Assembly (NCBI GenBank): GCA_000715685.1 | Contig: KL569388.1 | Coordinates: forward strand, 46,190-60,307 | Reading direction: 5' to 3' | Source: Streptomyces lilacinus | GTDB lineage: Bacteria; Actinomycetota; Actinomycetes; Streptomycetales; Streptomycetaceae | Length of the DNA: 14,118 bases | Shown here: in pieces, positions 1 through 7,034 of the stretch | Layout: each line of letters begins with the position of its first letter | How positions within the stretch are numbered: position 1 is the first letter of the stretch | Notes under the pieces: generated by a model | Seen by the model: only the letters and a program-made list of their open reading frames with translations | What the model was told of the DNA's origin: nothing | Database searches by the model: none | Made by a program: the position numbers and the translations under genes

Positions 1-62
1 CCAGCCCGTCCGGCGATTGAGGACACCGGCGCGGTCCAGGGGGTCCGGGGGCGGAGCCCCCA
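1..62. repeat. Partial copy of a common Streptomyces intergenic repeat
   Basis: The segment opens with CCAGCCCGTCCGGCGATTGA and ends with a G-rich tract and hairpin (GGGGGC, loop GGA, GCCCCC). From memory, this CAGCCCGTCCGGCG...TTGAGGAC wording followed by GGGGTCCGGGGGC...GCCCCC recurs between genes across Streptomyces chromosomes. The element continues past the window edge, so its full length is not visible. It lies just beyond the 3' end of panD and probably helps end its transcript. Confidence 0.6.
47..61 (-). terminator. Hairpin downstream of panD
   Basis: A 6-bp all-GC stem (47-52 with 56-61) closes on a 3-nt loop. It sits about 60 bp past the panD stop codon. There is no U tract, which is usual for Streptomyces terminators. 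It would also work for a gene arriving from the left on the other strand. Confidence 0.45.
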
Positions 63-119
63 GTTACGGGAAGGGGCGGGTCGGGGGAAGAAACCCCACC
101 GCTCGGAACTCGGCGGGCG

Positions 120-536
120 TCAGCCCACCACCACGTCGCCGCGCTTGAGCCCCGAGCCGTCCGGCACGGCGGCCGGGTCGCCGCCGAGGTCGACCACGGC
201 GTTGCGCTCGTCGACGAAGACGACCCGCGGCTCGAAGGCGCGGGCCTCGGCGTCGTCCATCTGGCCGTAGGCGATGACGATGACCAGGTCGCCGGGGCTG
301 ATCAGGCGGGCCGCGGCGCCGTTGATGCCGATGACGCCGGAGCCGCGGGGACCCTCGATGACGTAGGTCGACAGCCGGGCGCCGTTGTTGATGTCGACGA
401 TGTCGACCTTCTCGCCGGGCAGCAGGTCGGCGGCTTCCATCAGGTCCGCGTCGACGGTGAGCGAACCCACGTAGTGCAGGTCCGCCTGCGTGACGGTGGC
501 GCGATGGATCTTGGACTTCATCATGGTGCGCATCAT
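120..536 (-). CDS. panD: Aspartate 1-decarboxylase (pyruvoyl enzyme)
   Basis: This 138-residue protein is the PanD proenzyme. PanD decarboxylates L-aspartate to beta-alanine, the precursor that pantothenate synthetase joins to pantoate on the way to coenzyme A. It acts in the cytosol as a tetramer after self-cleavage. The cleavage site Gly24-Ser25 is visible in YVGSLTVD, and Ser25 would become the pyruvoyl group. Lys9, Arg54, Thr57 and Tyr58 fall at the same numbers as in E. coli PanD, as does NGAAA in the core. That match fixes the first ATG at 536, and GGAG lies 7 nt before it. The length is normal for the family. It follows the phosphatase gene on the same strand after 122 bp. A TTGACC at 585-580 could be a -35 box, but I see no properly spaced -10. 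Confidence 0.97.
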   Translation of the reverse strand: MMRTMMKSKIHRATVTQADLHYVGSLTVDADLMEAADLLPGEKVDIVDINNGARLSTYVIEGPRGSGVIGINGAAARLISPGDLVIVIAYGQMDDAEARAFEPRVVFVDERNAVVDLGGDPAAVPDGSGLKRGDVVVG

Positions 537-658
537 CGAGCTGCTCCGGAAAGGTAGGCTCCCTGCCTGCCTTTGTGCAGGTCAAGGGCGATTTCTCACT
601 GTACAGCGCGCCGCGCGGACCGCCTCCCCCGTGCTGGGCGGTCGTCGTGCGGGGTTCC

Positions 659-2752
659 TCACACGGGGTCCGTCCGGACCCGGGCGATCAGCAGGGCGAC
701 GTCGTCGTCCTGCTCGTTGGTGTCGCGGAGCCGCTCGAGGAGCATGTCGCAGGTGGCCTCCAGGTCGAGCCAGGGGCCGTCGAGGAGGTCGACGAGCACC
801 TCGAGGCGGGTGTCGATGGCCTCGTCCCGGGTCTCCACCAGCCCGTCGGTGTAGAACACCAGTTGGTCGCCGGGCGCCAGGTCCACGCCGACGCTCTCGA
901 AGGGCACGCCGCCCACGCCCAGCGGGGCGCCGGTGGGCAGCTCGAGCAGGGTGGGCCGGCGGTCGGGCCGCATCAGGACCGGGGGCAGGTGGCCGGCCGT
1001 GGCGACGCGGCACCGGGCGCTCCGGTGGTCGTAGACGGCGTAGACGCAGGTGGCGATCGACTGGTCCAGACCACTGGCGGTGCGATCGAGGTGGTGCAGC
1101 ACCTGGGCCGGGTCCAGGCCGAGCCCGGAGAGGGTGCGGGCGGCGGTGCGCAGCTGGCCCATGGCCGCGGCGGCGTTGATGCCGCTGCCCATGACGTCGC
1201 CGACGACCAGGGCGCTCACGGCGTCGCCCTGGGCGATCACGTCGAACCAGTCGCCGCCGACCTGGCCGGCCGACCCGGCCGGCTGGTAGCGGTAGGCCAC
1301 CTCCAGGCCCACCAGGTTCTGCGGGCGCTGGGGCAGCAGACTGCGCTGGAGGGCGAGCGCGGTCTGGCGCTCGCGCTGGAACCAGCGGGCGTTGTCGATG
1401 CAGACCGCGGCGCGGGCGGCGAGCTCGCCGGCGAGGACGACGTCGTCCTCGTCGAAGGGCTCGGGGTGGTGGATGCGCTTGAGGTCGAGGGCGCCGAGCA
1501 CCTCGCCGCGGGCGATCAGCGGCACGGCCATGTACGAGCGCAGGCCGGCGCGGCGGAGCAGCTCGGCGGCGGCCTCGTCGCGGGCGATGCGGGGCAGGTC
1601 CTCGGGGGTGACGCGGGGCAGGTGGACGGGGCGGCCGGTGTTCACGCAGCGGGTGACCAGGCGGTCGGCGTCGTACTGGGCGATCTCGCCCGGCGGGTCG
1701 GCGGCGCGGACCGCGTCCCGCACCGCGTCGCCGACGTCTCCGCTGTCGGCCGAGGCGACGGCGAGGGCCCGGAAGACCGCCGTGCAGGGGTCGGTGGGGG
1801 CGGTGTTGTCGTGCAGGGCGGTGTCGAGGACGTCGACGGCGGCCACGTCGGCCAGGTCCGGGACGACGACCTCGGCGAGCTCGCGGGCCGTCTGGTCCAG
1901 GTCCAGGGTGGTGCCGATCAGGACGGAGGCGTCGGCGATCAGGGCCAGCCTGCGCCGGGCCTCCTCGGCGGCGCGCTGGCGGTCGGTGACGTCCACGACC
2001 GAGGTGGCCAGGCCCAGCGTGCGGCCGGCGGGGTCCTCCAGCCGGTAGACCGAGACCAGGCGGGCGCGCCGGCCGACGGCCGGGTCGGCGACGGGGCCCT
2101 CGACGAACTTGTCGACCACCGGGGCGCCCGTGGCGAGGACCCGGCGCATGTCGGCCTCGGCCTGCTCGGCGTCCACGAAGGGCATGGCCTCCCGTACGCT
2201 CCGGCCGATGTGCGCCCGGGCGGGCAGCCCGTGCATGCGTTCGAGCGCGGGGTTGACCATGACGAAGCGCAGGTCCGGGTCGAGGACGGCGAGGCCGATC
2301 GGGGACTGGGCCACCAGCCGCAGGGAGAGGGCGAGGTCCCGCTCGACGTCGCGCAGGACGGCCTGGTCGGTGGCGATGCCCAGCGCGTAGGCGCGGCCGT
2401 CCTTGTCCTCGAGCCGCATGTTGCGGAACTCCAGCAGGCGGGTCGTGCCGTCCTTGTGCCGGACGGGAAAGACGCCGGCCCAGTTGCCGCCGCCGCCCAT
2501 CACCTTGGCGAAGAGCTCCAGCACCTCCCCCAGGTGCTCCTCGGCGACCATGAGCCGGGCGGCGTACTCTCCCAGCGCTTCGGAAGCGGTCCAGCCGAAG
2601 AGGTCCTCGGCCTGCGGACTCCACAGCACGATGCGGCCGTCCTCGTCGAGCACCACCGCGGCCACGCCGAGGACGTCGAGCAGGCTGCCGGGCTCGTAGT
2701 GGCTGCCGACGGCCCGGCCCGGCTGCGGCCGGAACGCGTCCGTGGTGCCCAT
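659..2752 (-). CDS. PAS-PAS-GAF-SpoIIE (PP2C) protein phosphatase
   Basis: This is a 697-residue multidomain sensor phosphatase. PAS 1 spans about 20-130, PAS 2 about 137-255, GAF about 270-435, and the SpoIIE-type PP2C domain about 465-690. The metal-binding PP2C motifs are present: GGDWFD (499), VGDVMGSG (about 517), ATAGHLPP (about 585), YTDGL (about 635) and DDDVALL (about 683). Family members dephosphorylate Ser/Thr-phosphorylated anti-anti-sigma factors (SpoIIAA/RsbV type) in response to signals read by the PAS and GAF domains. There is no signal peptide or membrane segment, so it should be cytosolic. The start at 2752 is set by AAGGAGG 6 nt upstream and by the coding pattern; the frame stays open further upstream but has neither. 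An RsbW-like ATPase gene lies 227 bp upstream on the same strand, which suggests a partner-switching pair. The specific target is unknown. Confidence 0.93.
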   Translation of the reverse strand: MGTTDAFRPQPGRAVGSHYEPGSLLDVLGVAAVVLDEDGRIVLWSPQAEDLFGWTASEALGEYAARLMVAEEHLGEVLELFAKVMGGGGNWAGVFPVRHKDGTTRLLEFRNMRLEDKDGRAYALGIATDQAVLRDVERDLALSLRLVAQSPIGLAVLDPDLRFVMVNPALERMHGLPARAHIGRSVREAMPFVDAEQAEADMRRVLATGAPVVDKFVEGPVADPAVGRRARLVSVYRLEDPAGRTLGLATSVVDVTDRQRAAEEARRRLALIADASVLIGTTLDLDQTARELAEVVVPDLADVAAVDVLDTALHDNTAPTDPCTAVFRALAVASADSGDVGDAVRDAVRAADPPGEIAQYDADRLVTRCVNTGRPVHLPRVTPEDLPRIARDEAAAELLRRAGLRSYMAVPLIARGEVLGALDLKRIHHPEPFDEDDVVLAGELAARAAVCIDNARWFQRERQTALALQRSLLPQRPQNLVGLEVAYRYQPAGSAGQVGGDWFDVIAQGDAVSALVVGDVMGSGINAAAAMGQLRTAARTLSGLGLDPAQVLHHLDRTASGLDQSIATCVYAVYDHRSARCRVATAGHLPPVLMRPDRRPTLLELPTGAPLGVGGVPFESVGVDLAPGDQLVFYTDGLVETRDEAIDTRLEVLVDLLDGPWLDLEATCDMLLERLRDTNEQDDDVALLIARVRTDPV

Positions 2753-2979
2753 CGAGGTCCTCCTTCCGCCCGCTCGGGGTGGTGCGGCGGCCTCGCGCCG
2801 GTGTGCCCGGCCGGTCCCTCGGTCCTCTCGTCGTCGCCCGTAACGCCGCAGCGTCTTCCATGTTCCCTCCGAACCCGGCCACCGCGCAGCCCGCGGCCGT
2901 CGTGCCGGCCGCGCGGAGTGGCGTTCCGCCGGACCGCGCACGCCCCCGGCACGCCGGTCCTCCGCCGGTCGCCCGCCGG

Positions 2980-3666
2980 TCACAGGCCGGGCGCGGCCCC
3001 CGGGAGCGGAAGGGTGAACCAGACGGTCTTGCCGGCGCCGGTGCCGGAGGCGTGGTGGCCCCACTGGGCGGCCAGCTGCTCGACCAGCCACATCCCGCGG
3101 CCGTTCTCGCTGTCGGGGCCGGCCTCGGTGCACAGGGGCAGGCAGCCGCCGGCGTCGGTGACCTGGACGACCAGGTGGTCGGGGGTGCGGCTGACGAGGA
3201 GCTGGACGTCGCCGGTGGCGTCGGGCACGTGCACGATGGCGTTGGTCACGAGCTCCGACAGCAGCAGGGCGGCGTCGGCGGCCAGCTCCTGCAGGCCCCA
3301 GTCGGTCAGCAGGCGGTCGGCGAAGCGGCGGGCGGCCGCCACCGAGCACGGGGTGGGCGGCAGCGCGACCGCGCCGGCGGGCGGCGGGCCGGACGGCGTC
3401 CGGAGGGCCGCCCAGGGCGCGGGCGGGGTGTGCGCACACCACGGGACCCCGCCGACCGGCAGGCCGGGGAGTCCTCGAGGAGGGGTCGTCCACTCGGCGA
3501 CCGGCCGTGGAGCGCCGGGAGAGGCGCCCGCCGTCTGCGAGGGACTCAAGGTGTCGCGGCTGAATGCAGGCATCTGGCTCTGGTGCGATCGAGGGAACGC
3601 GAAGGGTGCCGTGCCGAACGAATTCTCGTCCGGGGCCCTCTTCTTCGCGAGGGATTCCCCCAACAT
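2980..3666 (-). CDS. RsbW/SpoIIAB-like ATP-binding protein (HATPase_c)
   Basis: This 228-residue protein has a C-terminal GHKL ATPase fold. The N box SELVTNAIVH starts near residue 137, the G1 box is TDAGG near 170, and the G2 box is NGRGMWLVEQL near 187. There is no histidine-kinase phosphoacceptor domain. Such proteins act as serine kinases and anti-sigma factors in partner switching, binding a sigma factor or an STAS-domain antagonist. The first 80 or so residues are Pro/Ala-rich and unlike the fold. Both candidate starts, ATG 3666 and ATG 3573, have weak ribosome sites. I took 3666 because third positions stay GC-rich up to it and an in-frame stop lies not far upstream. The SpoIIE phosphatase gene is next downstream and may oppose its kinase activity. 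No sigma-factor or STAS gene is in the window. Confidence 0.88.
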   Translation of the reverse strand: MLGESLAKKRAPDENSFGTAPFAFPRSHQSQMPAFSRDTLSPSQTAGASPGAPRPVAEWTTPPRGLPGLPVGGVPWCAHTPPAPWAALRTPSGPPPAGAVALPPTPCSVAAARRFADRLLTDWGLQELAADAALLLSELVTNAIVHVPDATGDVQLLVSRTPDHLVVQVTDAGGCLPLCTEAGPDSENGRGMWLVEQLAAQWGHHASGTGAGKTVWFTLPLPGAAPGL

Positions 3667-3808
3667 TCGCTCGGTTTTCGCCAGAGGTCTATACCCTGTG
3701 GGTCACGACGCCCTCGCGGAGCGCGACATTCGCAGGTAAGACCGGGTGTTTCCGACACAAAGTCGTGTGAGCCGGGCCACGATCCCGGTGGCGGGGCGCG
3801 CCGAGGTA

Positions 3809-3841
3809 CGGGCCGGGGGCGGCTCGGCCGCCCCCGGCCCG
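3809..3841 (-). terminator. Perfect 15-bp hairpin terminator after the DUF4360 gene
   Basis: Positions 3809-3823 pair with 3827-3841 without mismatch around a TCG loop, and all 15 pairs are G-C. It begins 14 bp past the stop codon of the DUF4360 gene on the minus strand and has no T tract. It insulates the ATPase-phosphatase genes further along the same strand. Confidence 0.8.
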
Positions 3842-3854
3842 CGGATGAGCGGGG

Positions 3855-4508
3855 TCAGGAGGTTCTCGGGCACTCCTTCCAGGCGAGGTGGTAGATCGTG
3901 TTGATGCTGCCGTCGGTCGAGTCCATGGTCATGAAGCTCGTGGTCTTGTTGGGGTCGGAGCTGCCGGCGTTGACTCTGAGCTCGGTGTTGATGTTGAAGT
4001 TCCGCAGCTCGCCGCAGGGGTGCCAGACCAGCGCGGCGATCGGGACGCTGTCGGTGGCCTGCCAGTTGTCCGCGTAGTTGCCTCTGAAGACGTGGCTGCT
4101 CGGGGTCGTGACGGGCGAGCCCTGGAAGTAGTACGACGCCTTCTCGGTGCCCGACGCCCCGGGCTCGAGCTTCGCGTAACCGCGGTAGTCGGCGCTGGCG
4201 ATGGCGTAGGTGAAGCCCTGGGGGACGTGGACGTTCAGGCTGAGCTGGCAGTTCTTGCGGAAGTCGGTGGGCTTGGACCCGACGCCGACCTGGGCGAGGT
4301 AGTCGCTGTAGGTCACGGTGAAGGCGGTGTTGTCGGGCGAGACCGCGACGGCGGCGGTCCCGGCCCGACAGCCCGAGCCGTTGACGGTGGCGACCTCGAT
4401 CACGATCTTGTCCGGCGGCGGGTTGGTGATGACCGACGGGTTGTGCGTGGACAGCGGTGTGGCGAGCAGCGCCGCGATCGCGCCTGCGGTGAGAAGACCG
4501 GCGGGCAT
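3855..4508 (-). CDS. Secreted DUF4360-family protein
   Basis: This 217-residue protein resembles the DUF4360 family, small exported proteins of unknown function found in Streptomyces and in fungi. The N-terminus (residues 1-22) is hydrophobic and Ala/Leu-rich, ending near PLSTHN, and fits a signal peptide although it lacks the usual leading Arg or Lys. Four cysteines at 47, 87, 165 and 213 could form two disulfides. The family-like stretches VNGSGC, SPDNTAFTVTYSDY and KNCQLSLNVHVPQGF are clear. GGAG lies 4 nt before the ATG at 4508. The gene stands alone: a strong hairpin follows it and more than 500 bp separate it from the divergent XRE gene. No catalytic motif is recognised and no function is proposed. 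Confidence 0.85.
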   Translation of the reverse strand: MPAGLLTAGAIAALLATPLSTHNPSVITNPPPDKIVIEVATVNGSGCRAGTAAVAVSPDNTAFTVTYSDYLAQVGVGSKPTDFRKNCQLSLNVHVPQGFTYAIASADYRGYAKLEPGASGTEKASYYFQGSPVTTPSSHVFRGNYADNWQATDSVPIAALVWHPCGELRNFNINTELRVNAGSSDPNKTTSFMTMDSTDGSINTIYHLAWKECPRTS

Positions 4509-4931
4509 GGTGCTCCAATCGGTTGTCCGCGGGCCGGGGCCCTTGGGAGGACGAGAAGTTCCCGCGCCCGGTGGCGCCTTGTGCCCTCCGGTGGACGGAA
4601 GGGGCGGGCGGCGGGATGTGACGCGGTGCCGGGCCGGCGCGGCAGGCAGGTGGGGTGGCGGTCACGACAGGGCCGTAAAAAGCCATGCCCATGACAATCC
4701 ACCAGGCCTTTCGACGGCCCGTGGGACTGGGAGCGTTCGCATGGTAGGGGCCGGGACGGGGGTTGGCCAGACTCTCCGTCACCGACCGCCGGGGGCCCGC
4801 CCGGGATGCCGCCGAGGGGGTGAATTCCCCGGATCTGGCCGAAAGTTGTCGTCAACCGCTTATTCCCTGGTCACCGGGCGAGATGTCGACGCCTCGTGCT
4901 TGTGGCGGCCGGTCCTTTGCCGCAGAGTGGG
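4509..4931. other. Intergenic stretch with no supported gene
   Basis: This lies between the start of the DUF4360 gene and the promoter region of the XRE gene. It must hold the DUF4360 promoter, but I could not find a convincing -35/-10 pair on the minus strand. A TTGTCA near 4697 and a TTGACG at 4855-4850 both lack a properly spaced -10. Open frames here have no ribosome site and no recognisable protein. Confidence 0.5.
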
Positions 4932-4949
4932 CTTTAGTCAGGGCTAAAG
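4932..4949. promoter_or_regulatory. Candidate operator CTTTAG-N6-CTAAAG
   Basis: This is a perfect inverted repeat of 6-bp arms around TCAGGG, and it is AT-rich against a GC-rich background. It lies 77 bp upstream of the ATG of the small XRE regulator, a likely position for autoregulation. Dyads of this size suit XRE dimers. No good sigma-70 hexamer pair was placed around it. Confidence 0.45.
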
Positions 4950-5025
4950 GTGGCATGCTGCACGCAAGGACGCGCCTCGGCGGGCACCGCCGGGCGTGAC
5001 GACGGCACAGCTGGTGGGGGTAGAC

Positions 5026-5376
5026 ATGGCCTGGCGGAAGACTGCGGAGAGCGGCCACGGGGTCGAGCCCGACGGAGCCCGGCTGGCCCGCCGGACGACG
5101 GCCTCCCTGGCCGGCCTCCTGGCCGAGCGGGGCATGACCCGCAAGGACCTGGCGGACCGCATGGGCGTCTCGCCCGGCCGCGTCAGTCAGATCCTCTCCG
5201 GCGACGAGAACCTCACCCTGCGGTCCCTCGCCGCCGTCGCGGAATCCCTCGACGCGCGCGTCGAGATCACCTTCCACGACTCCCTCGCGCCCCACGAGGC
5301 ACGGGCGGACGCCACCCCGTCGGAGAAACCGCGGACCTCACTCGCCGCGTCCGCGGCACGGGCCCATCACCGCTGA
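5026..5376 (+). CDS. Small XRE-family transcriptional regulator
   Basis: This 116-residue DNA-binding protein has a Cro/C1-type helix-turn-helix at about residues 24-80 (LAERGMTRKDLADRMGVSPG, then RVSQILSGDENLTLRSLAAV). An extended strand, ARVEITF, follows, then a polar Ala-rich tail without recognisable structure. The start at ATG 5026 has GTGGGGG about 5 nt upstream; a GTG at 4996 is in frame but has no ribosome site. The family represses or activates nearby promoters as dimers. A dyad CTTTAG-N6-CTAAAG lies 77 bp before the start and may be its operator. Its 3' end overlaps the convergent membrane-protein gene by 10 bp. It could be the antitoxin-like half of a pair, but there is no toxin gene beside it. 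Confidence 0.88.
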   Translation: MAWRKTAESGHGVEPDGARLARRTTASLAGLLAERGMTRKDLADRMGVSPGRVSQILSGDENLTLRSLAAVAESLDARVEITFHDSLAPHEARADATPSEKPRTSLAASAARAHHR

Positions 5377-6266
5377 GAACGGTCCGGCGCGTCCGGCACC
5401 TCGGGCACGTCCGACAGGCCGGGAGCGTGCGGCGCGTCGTGCGGGCCCGCCGGCCCCGGCACCGGGACCGGCGCGTCGGCCGGCTCCCCGTCCGGGACGC
5501 CCTCCGGGCCCACCGGCGGGAGATACCGCCGCTTGAGCGCGAACAACCGCTCCCCGTCACTGCGTTTGCCGTAGGCGTGCTCCAGCTCCAGCAGGTACCA
5601 CAGGTACTGCTCGGCCTCGCCGAACGCCCGCCGGACCTGCCGGATCTCCTCCCGGTCGGGCCGGCGGCCCTGCTGCTGACAGGCCTTCTCGACCTTCGTC
5701 TCGACGGTGATCCACTTCTGGGCGGCCGCCCGCACGTCCTTGTGACGGTCGTTGATCTCCCGCTTGAGGCGGGTCCGGCTCCGGCTCGTGCGCCCGGGGA
5801 CGTCGACCCGCATCAGCAGGTGGCGTCTGACGTCGCCGGCGAAGGCGTCGAGGTCCCAGCAGTCCCCGAAGCCGGTGGCCAGCCGCTCGCACCAGTCGGC
5901 CCGGTCGGTGCGCAGCCGCAGCGCGAGCTGGTGGAGGAGCAGGGAGTTGCCGAGCGTCAGCACGGCCATCGCGGCACGCCCGCCGCTCTGCTCGCTCCTG
6001 CCCCGGGGGATCACCCCCCAGCCCGTCACCGCGCCGACCGCCACCGGCGGCACGCTGGAGGCGTGCGGCAGCAGCAGGCCGCTGGCCAGGGCCGCCATGC
6101 CGGAGGTCCACAGCACGACGCACAGCGCCAGCGCCGCCGACCGGAAGGTCCCCAGCAGCCGGCCGTCCTCGCGGAAGCGGAAGACGAGGCAGACCCAGGT
6201 CACGGGCGCGCAGACGGCGGCGGGCAGCAGCCATTCGGAGATGACGGAGGCCTGGTCCAGTGCCAC
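5367..6266 (-). CDS. Uncharacterised membrane protein with basic cytoplasmic domain
   Basis: This is a 299-residue protein that I do not recognise. The N-terminal third holds hydrophobic segments at about 10-28, 42-67, 70-86 and 98-116, consistent with three or four membrane helices. Residues 120-245 are soluble, charged and probably helical, with many Arg and Lys (RTSRSRTRLKREINDRHKD). The last 50 or so residues are Pro/Ala/Asp-rich and look disordered. The start is GTG at 6266 with GGGAG 5 nt upstream. The gene converges on the small XRE gene and overlaps its end by 10 bp. A possible promoter is TTGACG at 6414-6409, 16 bp from TAACCG at 6392-6387, but the -10 is poor. There is no sign of transporter or enzyme motifs. 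Confidence 0.75.
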   Translation of the reverse strand: MALDQASVISEWLLPAAVCAPVTWVCLVFRFREDGRLLGTFRSAALALCVVLWTSGMAALASGLLLPHASSVPPVAVGAVTGWGVIPRGRSEQSGGRAAMAVLTLGNSLLLHQLALRLRTDRADWCERLATGFGDCWDLDAFAGDVRRHLLMRVDVPGRTSRSRTRLKREINDRHKDVRAAAQKWITVETKVEKACQQQGRRPDREEIRQVRRAFGEAEQYLWYLLELEHAYGKRSDGERLFALKRRYLPPVGPEGVPDGEPADAPVPVPGPAGPHDAPHAPGLSDVPEVPDAPDRSQR

Positions 6267-6386
6267 ATCGGCTCCCGGTGCGAAGGCGGGGACGGTGAGG
6301 CCCGTGTGACACCCCCGCGCGGGGCGCCGCCGTTGTCCGGCTCACTCGGCGCTCACCGCGACGACCAAATGATGTTCCCATCCAGC

Positions 6387-6414
6387 CGGTTACGGCGTGC
6401 GACGATCCCGTCAA
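6387..6414 (-). promoter_or_regulatory. Weak candidate promoter for the membrane-protein gene
   Basis: TTGACG (6414-6409) and TAACCG (6392-6387) on the minus strand are 16 bp apart. The -35 is good, but the -10 lacks the conserved final T. It lies 120 bp upstream of the GTG start. Confidence 0.3.
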
Positions 6415-6477
6415 GCTCTGGGGGCGACCGAAAGAATCGCGCCATTTCCGCGGGCGGCCCGCTCTGCCCGGGTCGCC

Positions 6478-6960
6478 TCAGTGCGCGATGCGGCGCAGCA
6501 GCCGGACGTACGCGCTGCGGCGCGCGGGCCGTGCCACCGCTCCGGAACAGGCCAGTTCGGCGCGGTCCAGGCTCTCCTCCACGCACGCGTCGTGCAGCGG
6601 GCGCCAGAACAGCGGCCAGGCGAGGCGGGCCGGGCCGTGGGCCCGCATGGCGAGGGTGTGGCGCAGCACGGTCCGCTCCTCGTCGAGGGCGAAGACGGCG
6701 AATTCGTGGAAGCCGTCGAAGCCGCGCGGCCCGCTGAAGGCGAAGCGCACCCAGGTCGAGGGGACGTAGGAGGCGACGGTGTAGCGGACCGGCCCGTGGC
6801 CGCCGACGGCGCCGACGGCGAGGGGGCGGTCGAAGCGCATCCGGGGCCAGTCGGGGCCGGGCCACAGCTTGTCGTCGTCGCTCGCCAGGGTGTCGATCAG
6901 GGCTCCGGCCGTGCGGTGCCGCTCGGCCAGCACGCGCTCGTGCACGTTGTAGACGTCCAT
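6478..6960 (-). CDS. SRPBCC-family (START-like) protein
   Basis: This 160-residue protein resembles the SRPBCC/polyketide-cyclase-like fold, which encloses a hydrophobic ligand cavity. The N-terminal DVYNVHERVLAER leads into a long helix and a strand pattern with RYTVASYVPSTWVRFAFSGP and GFHEFAVFALDEERTVLRHT, ending in a C-terminal helix with PLHDACVEESLDRAE. No catalytic residues are set for the family, and ligands range from polyketides to lipids. The ATG at 6960 has an excellent GGAGGGG site. The gene diverges from an alpha/beta-hydrolase gene across 74 bp. That gap contains a perfect dyad just upstream of the ribosome site, so expression is probably repressor-controlled. The regulator is not adjacent. 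Confidence 0.82.
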   Translation of the reverse strand: MDVYNVHERVLAERHRTAGALIDTLASDDDKLWPGPDWPRMRFDRPLAVGAVGGHGPVRYTVASYVPSTWVRFAFSGPRGFDGFHEFAVFALDEERTVLRHTLAMRAHGPARLAWPLFWRPLHDACVEESLDRAELACSGAVARPARRSAYVRLLRRIAH

Positions 6961-6977
6961 GGGACCCCTCCTCGTTA

Positions 6978-6993
6978 TAGAGAGAACTCTCTA
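6978..6993. promoter_or_regulatory. Perfect 16-bp palindrome TAGAGAG-AA-CTCTCTA
   Basis: Seven-base arms flank a 2-nt centre, with no mismatch, in a locally AT-rich patch between the divergent SRPBCC and hydrolase genes. The dyad starts 18 nt before the SRPBCC start. A bound protein would block initiation of that gene and might also affect the hydrolase gene. The size and symmetry fit a TetR-, MarR- or PadR-type dimer, but the binding protein is unknown. Confidence 0.65.
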
Positions 6994-7034
6994 ATACGTC
7001 TGAAGGGTACTCCTCCGCCCGACGCGGTGTCACG

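Noticed and set aside
2753..3493. N-terminal extension of the phosphatase frame
   Set aside because: The extra 247 codons are Arg/Pro-rich, overlap the ATPase gene in another frame, and lack a ribosome site, whereas AAGGAGG precedes 2752.
3691..3696. GGGTAT on the minus strand before the RsbW-like gene as a stress-sigma -10 box
   Set aside because: No GTTT-like -35 occurs 14-16 bp upstream. A GGGTAC at 7005-7010 on the plus strand fails for the same reason.
575..3739. A 1054-codon open frame on the plus strand
   Set aside because: It lies opposite the phosphatase and ATPase genes, whose domains and motifs are clear. The translation is Gly/Val/Asp-rich without a fold, as expected of an antisense frame in GC-rich DNA.
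4509..4782. Open frame from GTG 4782 on the minus strand, with a short hydrophobic patch
   Set aside because: It has no ribosome site, and most of the frame is Pro/Arg-rich and runs on out of frame through the DUF4360 gene.
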